A DNA stretch of 64,000 nt from Pycnococcus provasolii (taxonomy: Eukaryota; Chlorophyta; Pseudoscourfieldiophyceae; Pseudoscourfieldiales; Pycnococcaceae): contig OW568894.1 in NCBI GenBank assembly GCA_938743325.2, positions 248,001-312,000 of the forward strand. The letters run 5' to 3'. A model generated the notes under the pieces. That model searched no databases, was not told the origin of the DNA, and worked only from the letters and a program-made list of their open reading frames with translations. Position 1 is the stretch's first letter, and each line of letters starts with the position of its first letter. Shown piece by piece: positions 48,901 to 57,998 of the stretch. Both the position numbers and the translations under genes were made by a program.

Positions 48901-50870
48901 GGTGGTGGTGGCGGGCTTGGCGGAGGCGGCGGGCTTGGCGGGGGCGGCGGCGAAGCTGGCGGCGGTGGTGACGGGGGAGGTGGTGGCGATGGAGGCGGTG
49001 GCGGTGATGGTGGAGGCGGCGGATTCGGCGGAGGCGGCAGCGGCGGTGGGCTTGGCGGCGGAGGTGGGCTTGGTGGCGGAGGTGGGCTTGGCGGTGGAGG
49101 TGGGCTTGGAGGTGGTGGCGGACTTGGAGGTGGTGGCGGAGGTGGCGGAGGAGGAGGGCTCGGCGGCGGCGGAGGTGGTGGAGATGGTGGTGGAGACGGT
49201 GGTGGAGGTGGCGGTGGTGGTGGCGGTGGAGGAGGTGGTGGTGGCGGCGGCGGTGGACTGGGTGGCGGCGGCGGTGGCGGCGGCGGCGGGCTGGGTGGTG
49301 GTGGCGGTGGTGGTGGCGGTGGGCTTGGCGGCGGCGGCGGGCTAGGTGGCGGCGGCGGTGGTGGTGGCGGTGGGCTTGGTGGCGGCGGCGGGCTTGGCGG
49401 CGGTGGTGGGCACGTTCCTGTCGAAGTGCACGGCGATGGTGGCGGGCTGGGTGGCGGAGGTGGTGGTGGAGGCGGCGGCGGTGGTGGCGGCGGTGGAGGG
49501 CTGGGCGGTGGTGGTGGTGGCGGGCTGGGTGGCGGAGGAGGTGGTGGAGGAGGTGAAGGAGGCGGCGGTGGGGGGGGACTTGGTGGCGGTGGTGGCGGCG
49601 GTGGGCTGGGTGGTGGTGGCGGCGGCGGGCTGGGTGGAGGTGGTGGAGGTGGTGGAGGTGATGGAGGTGGTGGCGGTGGCGGTGGCGGTGGGCTTGGTGG
49701 CGGCGGCGGGCTTGGCGGCGGCGGGGAACAGGTTCCCGTCGCGGCACATGGCTGTGGAGGCGGAGATGGAGGTGGTGGTGGAGGCGGCGGCGGCGGCGGC
49801 GGCGGCGGCGGGCTGGGTGGTGGTGGCGGTGGCGGGCTGGGTGGCGGAGGAGGTGGTGGTGGAGGTGGTGGCGGCGGGCTGGGTGGTGGTGGCGGCGGCG
49901 GGCTGGGTGGAGGTGGTGGAGGTGGTGGAGGTGAAGGAGGCGGCGGAGGTGGGGGACTTGGTGGTGGCGGTGGCGGTGGCGGCGGGCTGGGTGGTGGTGG
50001 CGGAGGTGGCGGAGGCGGGCTGGGTGGTGGTGGTGGCGGTGGCGGCGGCGGGCTCGGCGGCGGGCACACGGGGTTGACGGTTGGGTTTGCCCACACTCCA
50101 TCCGCGTCTCCAACGTTCGGCTTGTAGTAGACCCACCACTCCACCGCCTTCACCGCGCACGACCTCCTCGCACCGCCCACTTTCGTGCACCTGTGGTCCT
50201 CCGGCGTCGTTATGTCGATCAACGTATCGAACGAAGGTCCGTTGAAGCCTGGCTCGCCACCGAGAACCCTCGTACGACCAATCTGGTATCGCTTGCTTCG
50301 GTCTGCGTCGGTAGAAGTGCAGCTCGTGTCGATTATCGCATCATGCCTTGCTTCCGCAAGCCCGAACCAGTCACGCAGATCAGCATCTGAGGAGATGGGT
50401 GTGAAACCTGCAACTTTCTTAAGATTATTACTCGTGCATTGGTTGTGAGCGGCTCGAGGGTCGTGACTCTGCTTCCAGTGTAAGCGCGACTGTCGTGTAC
50501 CGCCGTCAAGCTGTTTGTACCACAGAACGAACTCGAACGCGCCGTCTGCGCTTCGGTAGAGGTTTATGTCCGGCAAGATGGAGTACTCGCACACCTCGTC
50601 GAGGTTGACATTTTTGTTCTTGTAGTTCAAGCCGTCGGCCCACGGCCCGAAGTCGGCGTTTGTTCCAGCGAGGAAGTCCTGTCGAAATACGAGCTTCCAG
50701 CACGGCGCTGCGGTTGAGGGCGCAGTTCCCGGCGTCGTCGTGCAGACGGGCACAGGCGCGTACACGCCGGGGAGCACAGAAAACCAAACCAAGAGAAGTT
50801 CAATAATAAGAAGACGAGTGCAAGGCGTGCGCGTGTGCGTGTGCGGAGTTGGAGCAGAGTCCACGGCCAT
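45966..50870 (-). CDS. Giant proline-rich wall/membrane protein with multi-span C-terminal domain
   Basis: The 1634-residue protein starts with a signal peptide (about 15-37). An extracellular Cys-containing domain (about 57-268) follows, beginning CWKLVFRQDFLAGTNADFG. Residues 269-880 are SPPPP-type modules, as in hydroxyproline-rich wall glycoproteins; they are interrupted twice by a CAATGTC/CTSTGTC insert. After a short beta-like region (TVDTVSELVTPTMVVTIAAG) about seven hydrophobic segments appear, the first being ALFWSGCTVALFEILRLF and the last ALWIAIMLQLTSMALLCGW. The tail is Ser/Arg-rich and ends in a TSRS repeat. It may tether the wall to the plasma membrane; the membrane part has a TRP-like look, but no pore motif is clear. 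Confidence 0.75.
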   Translation of the reverse strand: MAVDSAPTPHTHTRTPCTRLLIIELLLVWFSVLPGVYAPVPVCTTTPGTAPSTAAPCWKLVFRQDFLAGTNADFGPWADGLNYKNKNVNLDEVCEYSILPDINLYRSADGAFEFVLWYKQLDGGTRQSRLHWKQSHDPRAAHNQCTSNNLKKVAGFTPISSDADLRDWFGLAEARHDAIIDTSCTSTDADRSKRYQIGRTRVLGGEPGFNGPSFDTLIDITTPEDHRCTKVGGARRSCAVKAVEWWVYYKPNVGDADGVWANPTVNPVCPPPSPPPPPPPPPPSPPPPPPPPPPSPPPPPPPPPSPPPPPPPSPPPPPPPPPSPPPPPPPSPPPPPPPPPPPPPSPPPPPPPSPPPPPPPPPPPPPPPSPPPQPCAATGTCSPPPPSPPPPPSPPPPPPPPPPSPPPPPPPPPSPPPPPPPSPPPPPPPPSPPPPPPPSPPPPPPPPPSPPPPPPPSPPPPPPPPPPPPPPPPPSPPPSPCTSTGTCPPPPPSPPPPPSPPPPPPPPPPSPPPPPSPPPPPPPPPPSPPPPPPPPPPSPPPPPPPPPPPPPPPPPPPPSPPPSPPPPPPPSPPPPPPPPPPPSPPPPPSPPPPPSPPPPPSPPPPPSPPPLPPPPNPPPPPSPPPPPSPPPPPSPPPPASPPPPPSPPPPPSPPPPPSPPPPPSPPPPPNPPPNPSPPPPPPSPPQTPIAPPPNPPQPPSPPPPSPPPPPPNLPPPPSPPPPPSPPPPPSPPPPPSPPPPPSPPPPPSPPPPPSPPPPPSPPLFPSPPPNPPPPSPPPPPSPPPPPSPPPPPSPPPPPSPPPPNPPPPPSPPPPRPPSPPPAPPGPPPPSPPPPSPPPSPPPKPPSPPPPSPPPPSPTQPPGPPSPPIPPVPPFQPPPPEKIETTVDTVDTVSELVTPTMVVTIAAGVSAMSVQVSSATLASMGVTGTSMRYNVGTSPRRVVAGAQVAAGIAFVFRSTPASKFKSNDQFALRSAQHLAAGAPAPWEKRTKTTTKKTVTTTVRTTARMRTNNNTINTSGPSSRRSMVEEGEKEEEEEEEVVVLTASESPSSPKDDAAFDSFDLSTLSNDMLLERALFWSGCTVALFEILRLFCAWRRHRYIQGEMGSGTQNKRRKKEFGLSFISFLMPKQNEQKNVRREKKKSFGLSFISSFISSFASQEQNGQQNGQQNGQDQLEPSDSNGARTTNSVLEARSQQLALEREASARYQLSIFPRLELMAMLLVSPALTFASVSALASPSLNTSAAVKGGVGLAITIFTIACLIRVCALVPYRCVYLKYPKSKRTEDENPFFGRGTFGHWQDTDRESDKGSFVDCYGWILQPLRGGAMHPALIWYPAFQITLWCACAASCAAGGAAGSWQSARIGTSVTAAMLSVDALVLSIFRPLASTFSNFVGAIASTFLAASFACIAAQPSKDEATGNALWIAIMLQLTSMALLCGWELITFAWERAWRSAWARRFPFNLLTMLRDAVSGTNGSNDSRDEHNMQNLRELKDLWTHAVNISASTTPRDLESPRSPRSVPLGDLIRAISFDRAVRQTPRHAGGAPFPLPDTPYSSTKKSDGSGGGFIFQWRKSFQGSRTETEASGDENVSSAEGVELDVASTPRSTSGSTSRSTSRSTSRSTSRDWRALYRGFWF
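46004..46064 (-). repeat. 12-base minisatellite (AGATCCACTTCG)n
   Basis: Five imperfect 12-base units encode Ser-Thr-Ser-Arg repeats just before the C-terminus of the giant protein. Confidence 0.85.
48240..50066 (-). repeat. 1.8-kb proline-codon low-complexity tract
   Basis: The tract is built of CCN proline codons broken by serine. On the opposite strand it reads as glycine or valine/alanine runs, so large open frames appear in several frames. Two non-proline inserts, near 49420 and 49735, share the pattern TGTC flanked by SPPP and divide the tract into blocks, suggesting an internal duplication. Confidence 0.95.
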
Positions 50871-51737
50871 GGTTCGCCACGGCCGAGCGTGCTATGACTA
50901 TACGTATCTACGCTAAGGTTAGGTGTCGGGGAGTTGGTTGCCTTGGGGAAAAAGGACGGAGGGGGGAGGGGAGTTGAGTTGAGTTCCCCCTTCCCTGGCC
51001 CCGGGGGGGTGCACAGGCCGGCGGACGGGGTAGTGAGTCAGTGCTTATTTCAGCGAATAACTATCACTGGTCGCGAACGATACATAAGAACTACCCTGTG
51101 CTTGTGTGCCACTTGTCTCGTACTCGGATGGCGGACGGACGTGTTGATGTCGGGAGACTCGTGACTGGGGGCCATATTTGCTAGACTATTTTTGAGCTCC
51201 GCCCGTCCTCCCGCCCGGCTCAGGCTTGTAGTCGCGGGTGGTCGGGCGCAAGTCCCTAGTCTACCATAGAGACCAATAGAGTAGGTATCTGCCACGTTCT
51301 CTCTCTCAATCTCCGGAGGCTCACACGGAAGGCCGCCGCGTTGACCACGTGGAAAATCTACAGAAGGAACCAGACGGCTCAACGGAGCGGAAAACGCCGA
51401 CTTCGTCATTTCAGCCTGGAGATTTGACCATCACAAACCGCAAGGCGAGGAGGTGCATGAGGCTAACCTTACGTTAGTTGGGTCTACAGCATTGCCCTGT
51501 AAGCTATGGATATCACGTCTCACGTGACGTCATGCATGTATTGGGGGTAGCCCGGACGCAAAGCTCATGCGTGCTGTGACTTGTGACATATACGTGCGGC
51601 TCCTGCGGCCTGCGCGTGTTAAGGCTGGAAAATACGCGCTGCTGAGTGGCGCCGCTGAATGGTATGAGTGGTGGTGTAACTAGACGACCGTTGGACGAAG
51701 TAAACTCAATTACATTATGGAACGAACGATCTGAGTT
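50871..51737. other. Intergenic region
   Basis: No gene is recognised in these 867 bases between two minus-strand genes. The left end is the promoter side of the giant protein gene. The last 90 bases hold the second copy of the 3'-flanking element. Confidence 0.55.
51647..51733 (-). repeat. Diverged repeat at the 3' end of the DUF1995 gene (copy 2)
   Basis: GTGGCGCCGCTGAAT, GAGTGG and ACCGTTGGACGAAGT occur in the same order as in 15711-15819. The copy ends about five bases from the stop codon of the DUF1995 gene, as copy 1 does at the Sec20 gene. Confidence 0.55.
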
Positions 51738-52826
51738 TCAATCCTTCGGAACGCGTGTCCTGTCGGGGCTCGCCCAGAACTTCGGGATCAGCTCAAGAGC
51801 GCAACGCTGTAACGACGGCATCGGCTCGTTCGGCTCACTCATCCAAATCAGTGTTGTGCTGCCATCCGGGTTGTACCGCAACAGCTGCCAAGGCTCGTCG
51901 AAAACACGCCAAAGTGCCGCCGGCTTGCTCCCCTTGAAGTTGTGAAGGTAAGCGATCGCATTGACGCGCTTCATTCTCTCCCTCAGCTCGTCCATCTCAA
52001 ACTTCGTCCATATGGCGGGATAATATCCCGATCGGATTCGGTCAAGCTCGGCGTTCACGGTGATGACAGGCCTGCTCGCGCTCGAGCTCTCCTGGATCGC
52101 GTCTGGAAGCTCGACGAGAGCCGCGGTGAGATCGCTGATGTTTACGGATGGGTACGCGACGATAAACGCCGCGTCGTCGTCGCGAATGCGAGCAGCGATC
52201 GTTTCTTCCTGCTTCGTCCCGCTTGCGCCTCCGCCAAAGAGAAATTTAGCCACCTGGGGCACCTCGGTAAACACGGACGGGTCACGAAGATACGTGCACC
52301 TGCCACCGTCGAACGCTCCGTTCGGGAACGGCGCGTCGAAGTCGAAGGCGCCTTGTCTGAAGCCCGCGACAAGTCCACTTGTTGCCACCTTAAGTTCCGT
52401 TTTGTCTGGAAATAGCACACAGCACTTCCCTCTTACGTCCGTCGGTGCGCGTCGTCCTGTGCAGTTGTTTGACGATGCTTCGAACGTCGCTACGAATCTT
52501 TGTATGAGCCCCATGCACAGGTTGTGCTCGACGTTACCTTCAACGTCTCCTGGAACATTTCTGAGACCTCCGACGGGTATTTCAATCTCGTACACGGACG
52601 GTGCTGCGTTGTTCGTTGACGACGCTGCGGTACTGTTCTTGCACGCATCTGCAATTGCGTTCTGCACGACGCGCGCGACGTCGTCGTAGTCGAGCGGGAG
52701 TGGTGTGAGGCGCAGGGAGGCAGACGGCACGAAGCGCGAGCACGGGCGCGAGCAAGAGCGAGGAGCCGAGCGCACCACTTTCGCTTTCCCGGACGCAGAC
52801 GAAGGCGAAGACGAAAGGCGCGACAT
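51738..52826 (-). CDS. DUF1995-domain plastid protein
   Basis: The 362-residue protein starts with a Ser/Arg-rich chloroplast transit peptide (about 1-42). The mature part matches DUF1995 proteins, some of which affect photosystem II assembly in plants. YEIEIPVGGLRNV, a CCVLFPDKTELKVATSGL strand pair, IVAYPSVNISDLTAA and FKGSKPAALWRVFDEPW occur in the family's order. The C-terminal part ends ELIPKFWASPDRTRVPKD. No enzymatic residues are known for the family. Placement in the chloroplast is inferred from the leader. The assignment is by motif memory and would need a profile search. Confidence 0.68.
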   Translation of the reverse strand: MSRLSSSPSSASGKAKVVRSAPRSCSRPCSRFVPSASLRLTPLPLDYDDVARVVQNAIADACKNSTAASSTNNAAPSVYEIEIPVGGLRNVPGDVEGNVEHNLCMGLIQRFVATFEASSNNCTGRRAPTDVRGKCCVLFPDKTELKVATSGLVAGFRQGAFDFDAPFPNGAFDGGRCTYLRDPSVFTEVPQVAKFLFGGGASGTKQEETIAARIRDDDAAFIVAYPSVNISDLTAALVELPDAIQESSSASRPVITVNAELDRIRSGYYPAIWTKFEMDELRERMKRVNAIAYLHNFKGSKPAALWRVFDEPWQLLRYNPDGSTTLIWMSEPNEPMPSLQRCALELIPKFWASPDRTRVPKD

Positions 52827-53024
52827 CGGCGTCGCAGCCTCGAGTGATCAGTCGCAGGCAGAAGATGGTCCCAAAAAAAGATAACCCAGAGATCCTCAAA
52901 CCCCCAACTCACCCGAATGATTAGGGGTTGGAGGAAAGGAAAAACGTGACTCCTGTCGTTCCGCCATAGGTCAGCAGGGCTACGGCACTGCTGCTTTGGC
53001 TTATGGTACTTCTATACACTGTAA

Positions 53025-54218
53025 TTACACACTTCGTTGCCTTTGTGGCGCGACGGCTCGTATGGGCGTACCTTGCGTCTCGCTGCTGGAGCCGTCCATG
53101 AGCTGGCCGTTGCCGCCTCCGCCAAACGAATACACGGATCCGTCCGGGTAAAGGACGTGCGAGTGCGTGCTCCCCGCGGATATGTGAACGGGAACGCCTC
53201 GGTCGTTCGGAAGACCTTCCACGCGCACCGGAGAGGCGCGAGGCTCGTCGCCGTCGACGCCGAGCTGGCCATACTCGTTTGAGCCCCAGGCGAATACGTC
53301 GCCAGCGTGCGTGAGCGCTAACGAGTGGTTCAAGCCAGCCGCCACCGATTTCGCTTTACCTGGCAACACCACCTCCGTGATTGCACCCACGCTCGTCTCG
53401 TCGTCCGCAATCACACCGCAACCGCGTTGACCATCCTCGCCGCAACCCATCGAGAGGACACGGCCGTCATCCGTCAACGCGAGCGTGTGACAATATCCGC
53501 CGTCAAGTTGTGCCAGCGCCTCTCCTTCCAGCTCTGGGATCGACGACATCGTGTGTATATTCCGTTCTCGCGATGCACCGCACTGGCCATTTTGGTTCTC
53601 GCCGGTGCAGTAGGCACCCTTTCCTTTGCAAAGCACGTAAGTGTTGTAGAATGCCGCGCCAATGCGAACGGGTGCGCAACTTGCAGGCAAACCGCTCACT
53701 TCCGCCGGCGTGTCGTCAACGGGAAGTCCACTTCCATCCGTCTGCGCGCGAGTAAGCCTCCTTCCGAGTTGTCCAAGCTGCGCAGCGCCAAATGTGAGCA
53801 CCTTTCTGCTTTCTGTCAATACGACACTGTGGTACGCCCCAGCCGCAAGTGCCTTCGCCTTCTCGCCGCCGTCGATGTGTACGCGCGTGGGTGTCATCAC
53901 TTCGTCAAGGGCACCCCGTTGTCCCAGTGCAGGTATGCATCCGTCGCGTGCGTTGCTTCCTTGGAACACGCCGACGCCCCACGCGTAGAGGCACCCCATC
54001 GACGTGGCGACGAGGTTGTGGTACGCGCCCGCCGCTATGGTTGCGACCTGCGCGTCCCCCGCCGGCAGTGCGCGTTCGATCGGCGATTTTCCCGGCGTCG
54101 CCGCCTCTGCAATGACCTGGTCGTTGGTTTGGTTGCCCGAGCCAGCGGTCTTTATGGTGGCTAGCGCGTGCTCGCCACCCGCGACGACGTGCGCGTACAC
54201 AGTGCTTGCGTTGACCAT
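53025..54218 (-). CDS. RCC1-repeat beta-propeller protein
   Basis: The 397-residue protein consists almost wholly of RCC1-type repeats. They are recognised by recurring AAGAYHxVVxT or GGxxHxLALT strands followed by GxxLxWGxGxxGQLG. Clear units include LAAGAYHSVVLTESRKVLTF, LDGGYCHTLALTDDGRVLSM, VAAGLNHSLALTHAGDVFAW and SAGSTHSHVLYPDGSVYSFG. Six or seven blades can be counted. Such propellers serve as exchange factors or docking platforms; nothing here singles out Ran exchange activity. There is no targeting signal or extra domain. Confidence 0.88.
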   Translation of the reverse strand: MVNASTVYAHVVAGGEHALATIKTAGSGNQTNDQVIAEAATPGKSPIERALPAGDAQVATIAAGAYHNLVATSMGCLYAWGVGVFQGSNARDGCIPALGQRGALDEVMTPTRVHIDGGEKAKALAAGAYHSVVLTESRKVLTFGAAQLGQLGRRLTRAQTDGSGLPVDDTPAEVSGLPASCAPVRIGAAFYNTYVLCKGKGAYCTGENQNGQCGASRERNIHTMSSIPELEGEALAQLDGGYCHTLALTDDGRVLSMGCGEDGQRGCGVIADDETSVGAITEVVLPGKAKSVAAGLNHSLALTHAGDVFAWGSNEYGQLGVDGDEPRASPVRVEGLPNDRGVPVHISAGSTHSHVLYPDGSVYSFGGGGNGQLMDGSSSETQGTPIRAVAPQRQRSV

Positions 54219-54705
54219 CTAAGGTAACAGACAGCAAAAAAACGCGCGGCACACACGAATTCCCCCCAGATGTTACATAGATGCCGGACGAAGGTGGGCC
54301 ACAAACTACTAATGCGGGAGCGTTGAAACAGAAGAGGGCCTTCTTGAGGATACCACACCTCCCCCCCGGACGGCGAACGGGCGGAACGGCGACGGGCAGC
54401 CTTGCATCCCGGTGAGGAGGGTGGTCAAGAACCGTATTTGGTGCCGTGGACCATGTGGTATACTACTGTTGGAGTGCGCGCCAAAGAGCGAGTGCAGTAA
54501 GGTGAATTCGTCGGCATCGGCTAATAATGCGTCGAATCAAGGCACCAAGTCTGCGCTCCCAACTAGTTCTTAGGGATCCGAGGAGGTGGGAGGAAGCGAG
54601 CGAGCAAGCAGGTTGCACTTATCATTAGGGGAGCGAACTCCGTGAGACTTTTCCCAGACGTTGTTGCCGTTGACTTGCCCGGCCGCAACTTTCGCTTAGC
54701 GATCC
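54219..54705. other. Intergenic region between divergent genes
   Basis: I see no gene in these 487 bases. They should contain the promoters of the RCC1-type gene and the P450-like gene. Confidence 0.55.
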
Positions 54706-56520
54706 ATGGCCCACATGTTCCGCTCGTCCCATACCCATGACGAAAACGGCGATGCCGATAAGAAGAAGGCGTCTCGGTGCCTTACTGTTCATAGGCTTAT
54801 GTCGCTCGGCCCTCCGCCAACCCGCGCATCAGTCCCGCTCTGCGCGCTCGCGTGCTTTGCGCTTGCTTTGTTAAAGAAACGACGAGGGCAGCATGAGCCT
54901 CGACGCGGGGAAAATGACGGACAAACACACACTGTGGATAAACGCGACAGTGAGACCAAACGCGCAAAGGGACAGGCGGCGGCATCGACGCCGTCGCCAG
55001 GAAAGTCGGCGAAGGATGGACGGAAGAAGCAGAAAACGGCGAAACCAATGACCGACGTGCGCAATGCGCCGGCGTGGCTGAAGTGGTCAGACGACTCCCA
55101 GACGTGGTTCGCCGTCGGGCGAGGGGCGGTATGCACCATCGCGGGGGCTGGAGATGATCGACTCGCGGACCCTCAGCGGTCGTCGTCGACGTCTCCCGTG
55201 GACTCGCGAAATGACGTCGAAGTGAAAACGCTGTGGAGCAGCAATCTTTCACCTCTCGTATCCAGCGCTTGCCCACACGCACGGAGAAGCAAGGGCACGG
55301 ACGCCTTGCTTTCCATGCTTGAAGAGCACGTCAGCTGGCTCGACGGGAACAAACACGCAACGCTGCGACGCACACTCGTGCACGCCGTGCATTTCAGATC
55401 AACTCTCGCCGTTGGTGCCGCACGCGCTGAGGCGTGGAGGTGCCTGCACAGGCATAAAGCCGTGTACGACTCGTCAAGTACGTGGTGTGCCGTGGACGAC
55501 TTTGCAGTTCCCGTCGCACGCGCTGCGGCCTGCATGCTGCTTGGCATACCGCCGTCGAAGGCTGACACGGCGCTCGAGTGCGCACGCGACCTGCACGCCA
55601 GCATGGCGCTAGCCACGGGCTACGAACCCGACGACGACGACGACTGGCAAGCGGAGCAGGTGTTGGCCGACGCGGCGCGTGCGGCGTCAAAGGCGCGCGC
55701 GTGGTACGACGGTCTTCCAATTGTTAAGGGTGGAAACAGCGTCGCCGAGGCGCTCATGAGTGTGCCAGGCATAACTTCAGATGGCCTTGCCATTAATCTC
55801 GTCGGCTTGCTTTCGTCCGCCGCGGAGTCCATCGCCGCCGTCATTGCGCGAGGTGCTCTCGCCCTTGTCATTTCCGACGCGCACCCGGCGGCACATGCTG
55901 CCGCCGACGCGACATCTCGCGGCGCTCGCGCCGAGGCGGCGTCTCTCGTGGCCCTCGCGCTACCCGTGCGCGCGTTGTGCCGGCGCGTGAATGCGAATGC
56001 GCAGTGCGCGGGTGCGAGGCTACGTCGTGATGACCGCGTCGTGCTTCCGCTACAAGGCACCGGTCTGCCTTTTGGGATTGGCAGTCACCAGTGCATCGGT
56101 GGCTCGTTTGCGATGGACGTCGTGGCGATGGCTCTCGAGCAGCTGCGTGGCGCGATGGACCGTCGCGGCGTTCGCTTGATTACTTGGTCGCAGTCGGGCA
56201 CGTCATTGACGAGTGTGTTATCGTCGGCATGTGGCCATGCCAGTCAGACTTCTCGTGTGGAAAGCCTCGTGCTAGTGTTTGACGGCTTGCCAAGCAACCT
56301 CACTCCCACGCCGAGCATGGTGAGCACGAGTGTGTCTGAGAAGCTTGCGGTTGACGACGACGACGACGACATGGCCGCGACAAGTCAGCCTACTACGAGT
56401 CGTGGTGCAGTGTCGAAGGACCTGGACAAGCAGGTGTTTACATTTCAGGGTGTCGACGGCGCTGACGAGCAGCAGTCGACGCTAGCGGCGGAGGCAATTT
56501 TGGGCATGTACGTCGACTGA
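54706..56520 (+). CDS. Divergent cytochrome P450-like protein
   Basis: The 604-residue protein has a hydrophobic segment near 43-56 that could anchor it, then a basic disordered stretch. The heme loop LPFGIGSHQCIGGSFAMDVV is clear, with Cys near 463; the His two residues before the Cys is the form usual in bacterial P450s. An I-helix-like INLVGLLSSAAESIAAVIA is present near 363. The K-helix ExxR motif is not found; the matching place reads EAASLVALALPVR. The segment between it and the heme loop is much shorter than usual, as if the meander were deleted. It may bind heme but lack normal monooxygenase activity. The C-terminal 80 residues are acidic and disordered. Confidence 0.65.
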   Translation: MAHMFRSSHTHDENGDADKKKASRCLTVHRLMSLGPPPTRASVPLCALACFALALLKKRRGQHEPRRGENDGQTHTVDKRDSETKRAKGQAAASTPSPGKSAKDGRKKQKTAKPMTDVRNAPAWLKWSDDSQTWFAVGRGAVCTIAGAGDDRLADPQRSSSTSPVDSRNDVEVKTLWSSNLSPLVSSACPHARRSKGTDALLSMLEEHVSWLDGNKHATLRRTLVHAVHFRSTLAVGAARAEAWRCLHRHKAVYDSSSTWCAVDDFAVPVARAAACMLLGIPPSKADTALECARDLHASMALATGYEPDDDDDWQAEQVLADAARAASKARAWYDGLPIVKGGNSVAEALMSVPGITSDGLAINLVGLLSSAAESIAAVIARGALALVISDAHPAAHAAADATSRGARAEAASLVALALPVRALCRRVNANAQCAGARLRRDDRVVLPLQGTGLPFGIGSHQCIGGSFAMDVVAMALEQLRGAMDRRGVRLITWSQSGTSLTSVLSSACGHASQTSRVESLVLVFDGLPSNLTPTPSMVSTSVSEKLAVDDDDDDMAATSQPTTSRGAVSKDLDKQVFTFQGVDGADEQQSTLAAEAILGMYVD

Positions 56521-56978
56521 CTGAAGAAAAGTGAAATGTATGCTACCATAATAAACCCCGGCGCGCCTGTATATAAATTTGTTTATGTTTGTAATCTTAT
56601 TAAGGTAACCATCAATTTATGTGACTGAATAATCTGTGTGCGATCTGCCCTTGCACGAGTCGCGACGTCGGTCGGTTCGAACTTCGAACGTGCGTGCGTG
56701 CGTGCGTGTGTGTACGTGCGTGCGAACTGAATGCATGAAGTGTGCTGTGGAACACGTGAGCTCACATCTTCACACTCATGAAATAGTTATGACTGATGAG
56801 AAGTGAGAAGTGAGATCGCCTCTGTCCACAGGGAAGGGCGGCCCTTTGGTTGGGTTTGGGGTTTTAAAAACAATGTTTCACTTTTGCAGAGTGCGTAATT
56901 CGACCCAACCCCCAACCAGATCCCCCGACCGGATCTTCGTCTTATCTCCAAGGCCGTTTCCCGGCCACTCCTCCACCA
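56521..56978. other. Intergenic region
   Basis: No gene is seen in these 458 bases. A GTGC/GTGT repeat lies at 56690-56725, and a GGTTTGGGGTTTT telo-box-like element at about 56850 precedes the reductase-like gene. Confidence 0.55.
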
Positions 56979-57941
56979 ATGTCCGCTCACAAAGGGAACA
57001 TGCGCGTTCATGCGCGCGCTTGCACGCACTTCGCGCCTTCCGGACTTCGCCGTGCTCTACCGGGTTTTCCTCGTCGTAATAACAGGCAGCATACTAGTCA
57101 CACGCCGTCGTGGGTTGCTTGTGCGTGGGGCGATCCCGTGGACTTCCACGCGGCGTCCATCGCGTCCAGCTCCGAGTGCGCGAAAGGACTCACAGAAGTC
57201 GCGGTGGATGCGCCAACCGACATCGTCGACGGATTCTGCGCGAGTGGGCAGTACGTGCAAATGAAAGTCAATCCTGAAGACGAGAAAGTCGCGTACCTCG
57301 CCATCGCCTCGGCGCCGGCGTCGTCGCCGCTCAAGTTTGTCATCAAGCCCGGAGACAACACAGCAGGGGAAATATGCGCACTCAACGCGGGAGATTCCGT
57401 TCAGATCTCTGCTGCCATGGGAAAGGGGTTTCAGCCGGAAGAGACGGCCAAAGCAGCGAAAGATCTCATCTTTGTGTGCACCGGCACGGGGGCCGCTCCC
57501 GTCGCGTCTCTCATCGATTCGTCGCTTCCGAGTAAGCCATACGGCGTATCGGGGAAGGTAACGGTGTACTTTGGCGCTGCATCGCCTGAGGCAATGCCGT
57601 TTGTCGACCGCTTCGAATCGTAAGTGTACCTCGAACCATCCGTGGCAGATAAACAATAGTCACTAACCAAATGCACTAAATAAAACAGGTGGAAGGCGAA
57701 CGGAATCGACGTCGTGTGCGCTTTCTCACAGGCAGATAGCGGAACCGCTCCGGCAGGCGCATCGCGGGCTCTCTGGTCGAGCCGTGTGCAGGCGGCGCTT
57801 GGCGAAGACGAGGAGAACGTTGATATGAGTCCAGGTGCGACTGCAGTCGTACTGTGTGGCCAGCGCGAAATGTCGGATGACATCAAGGCGCAGTGGTCGG
57901 CTTGGGGAGGCGCAGATGATGTGTTCCTGAGTAACTTCTGA
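56979..57941 (+). CDS. PKIWI502-like NAD(P)H oxidoreductase, plastid, two exons
   Basis: Exons are 56979-57619 and 57689-57941 with a 69-base intron (TC|GTAAGTG to AAAACAG|G), giving 297 residues. The leader (about 1-50) is Arg/His/Ala-rich and resembles a transit peptide. The protein follows the plant fruit protein PKIWI502, a ferredoxin-NADP reductase-fold family. It shows YLAIASAPAS, GDSVQISAAMGKGFQ, LIFVCTGTGAAPVASLI, VTVYFGAASPE and VVLCGQREMSDDI, and ends DVFLSNF. The flavin-binding RxYS motif of true FNR is replaced by AIASAP, as in PKIWI502. The GTGTGAAP loop should bind the nicotinamide cofactor. Substrate unknown. Confidence 0.85.
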
Positions 57942-57998
57942 GCCACGTTAAAAACTAAGTTACAAACAATTAAATATAGGGTACAGATATATTATTAA

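Noticed and set aside
48182-50113. Very long Arg/His-, Gly- and Val-rich frames on both strands across the proline tract
   Set aside because: They are alternative readings of the CCN/GGN low-complexity DNA; only the minus-strand proline frame continues into normal protein on both sides.
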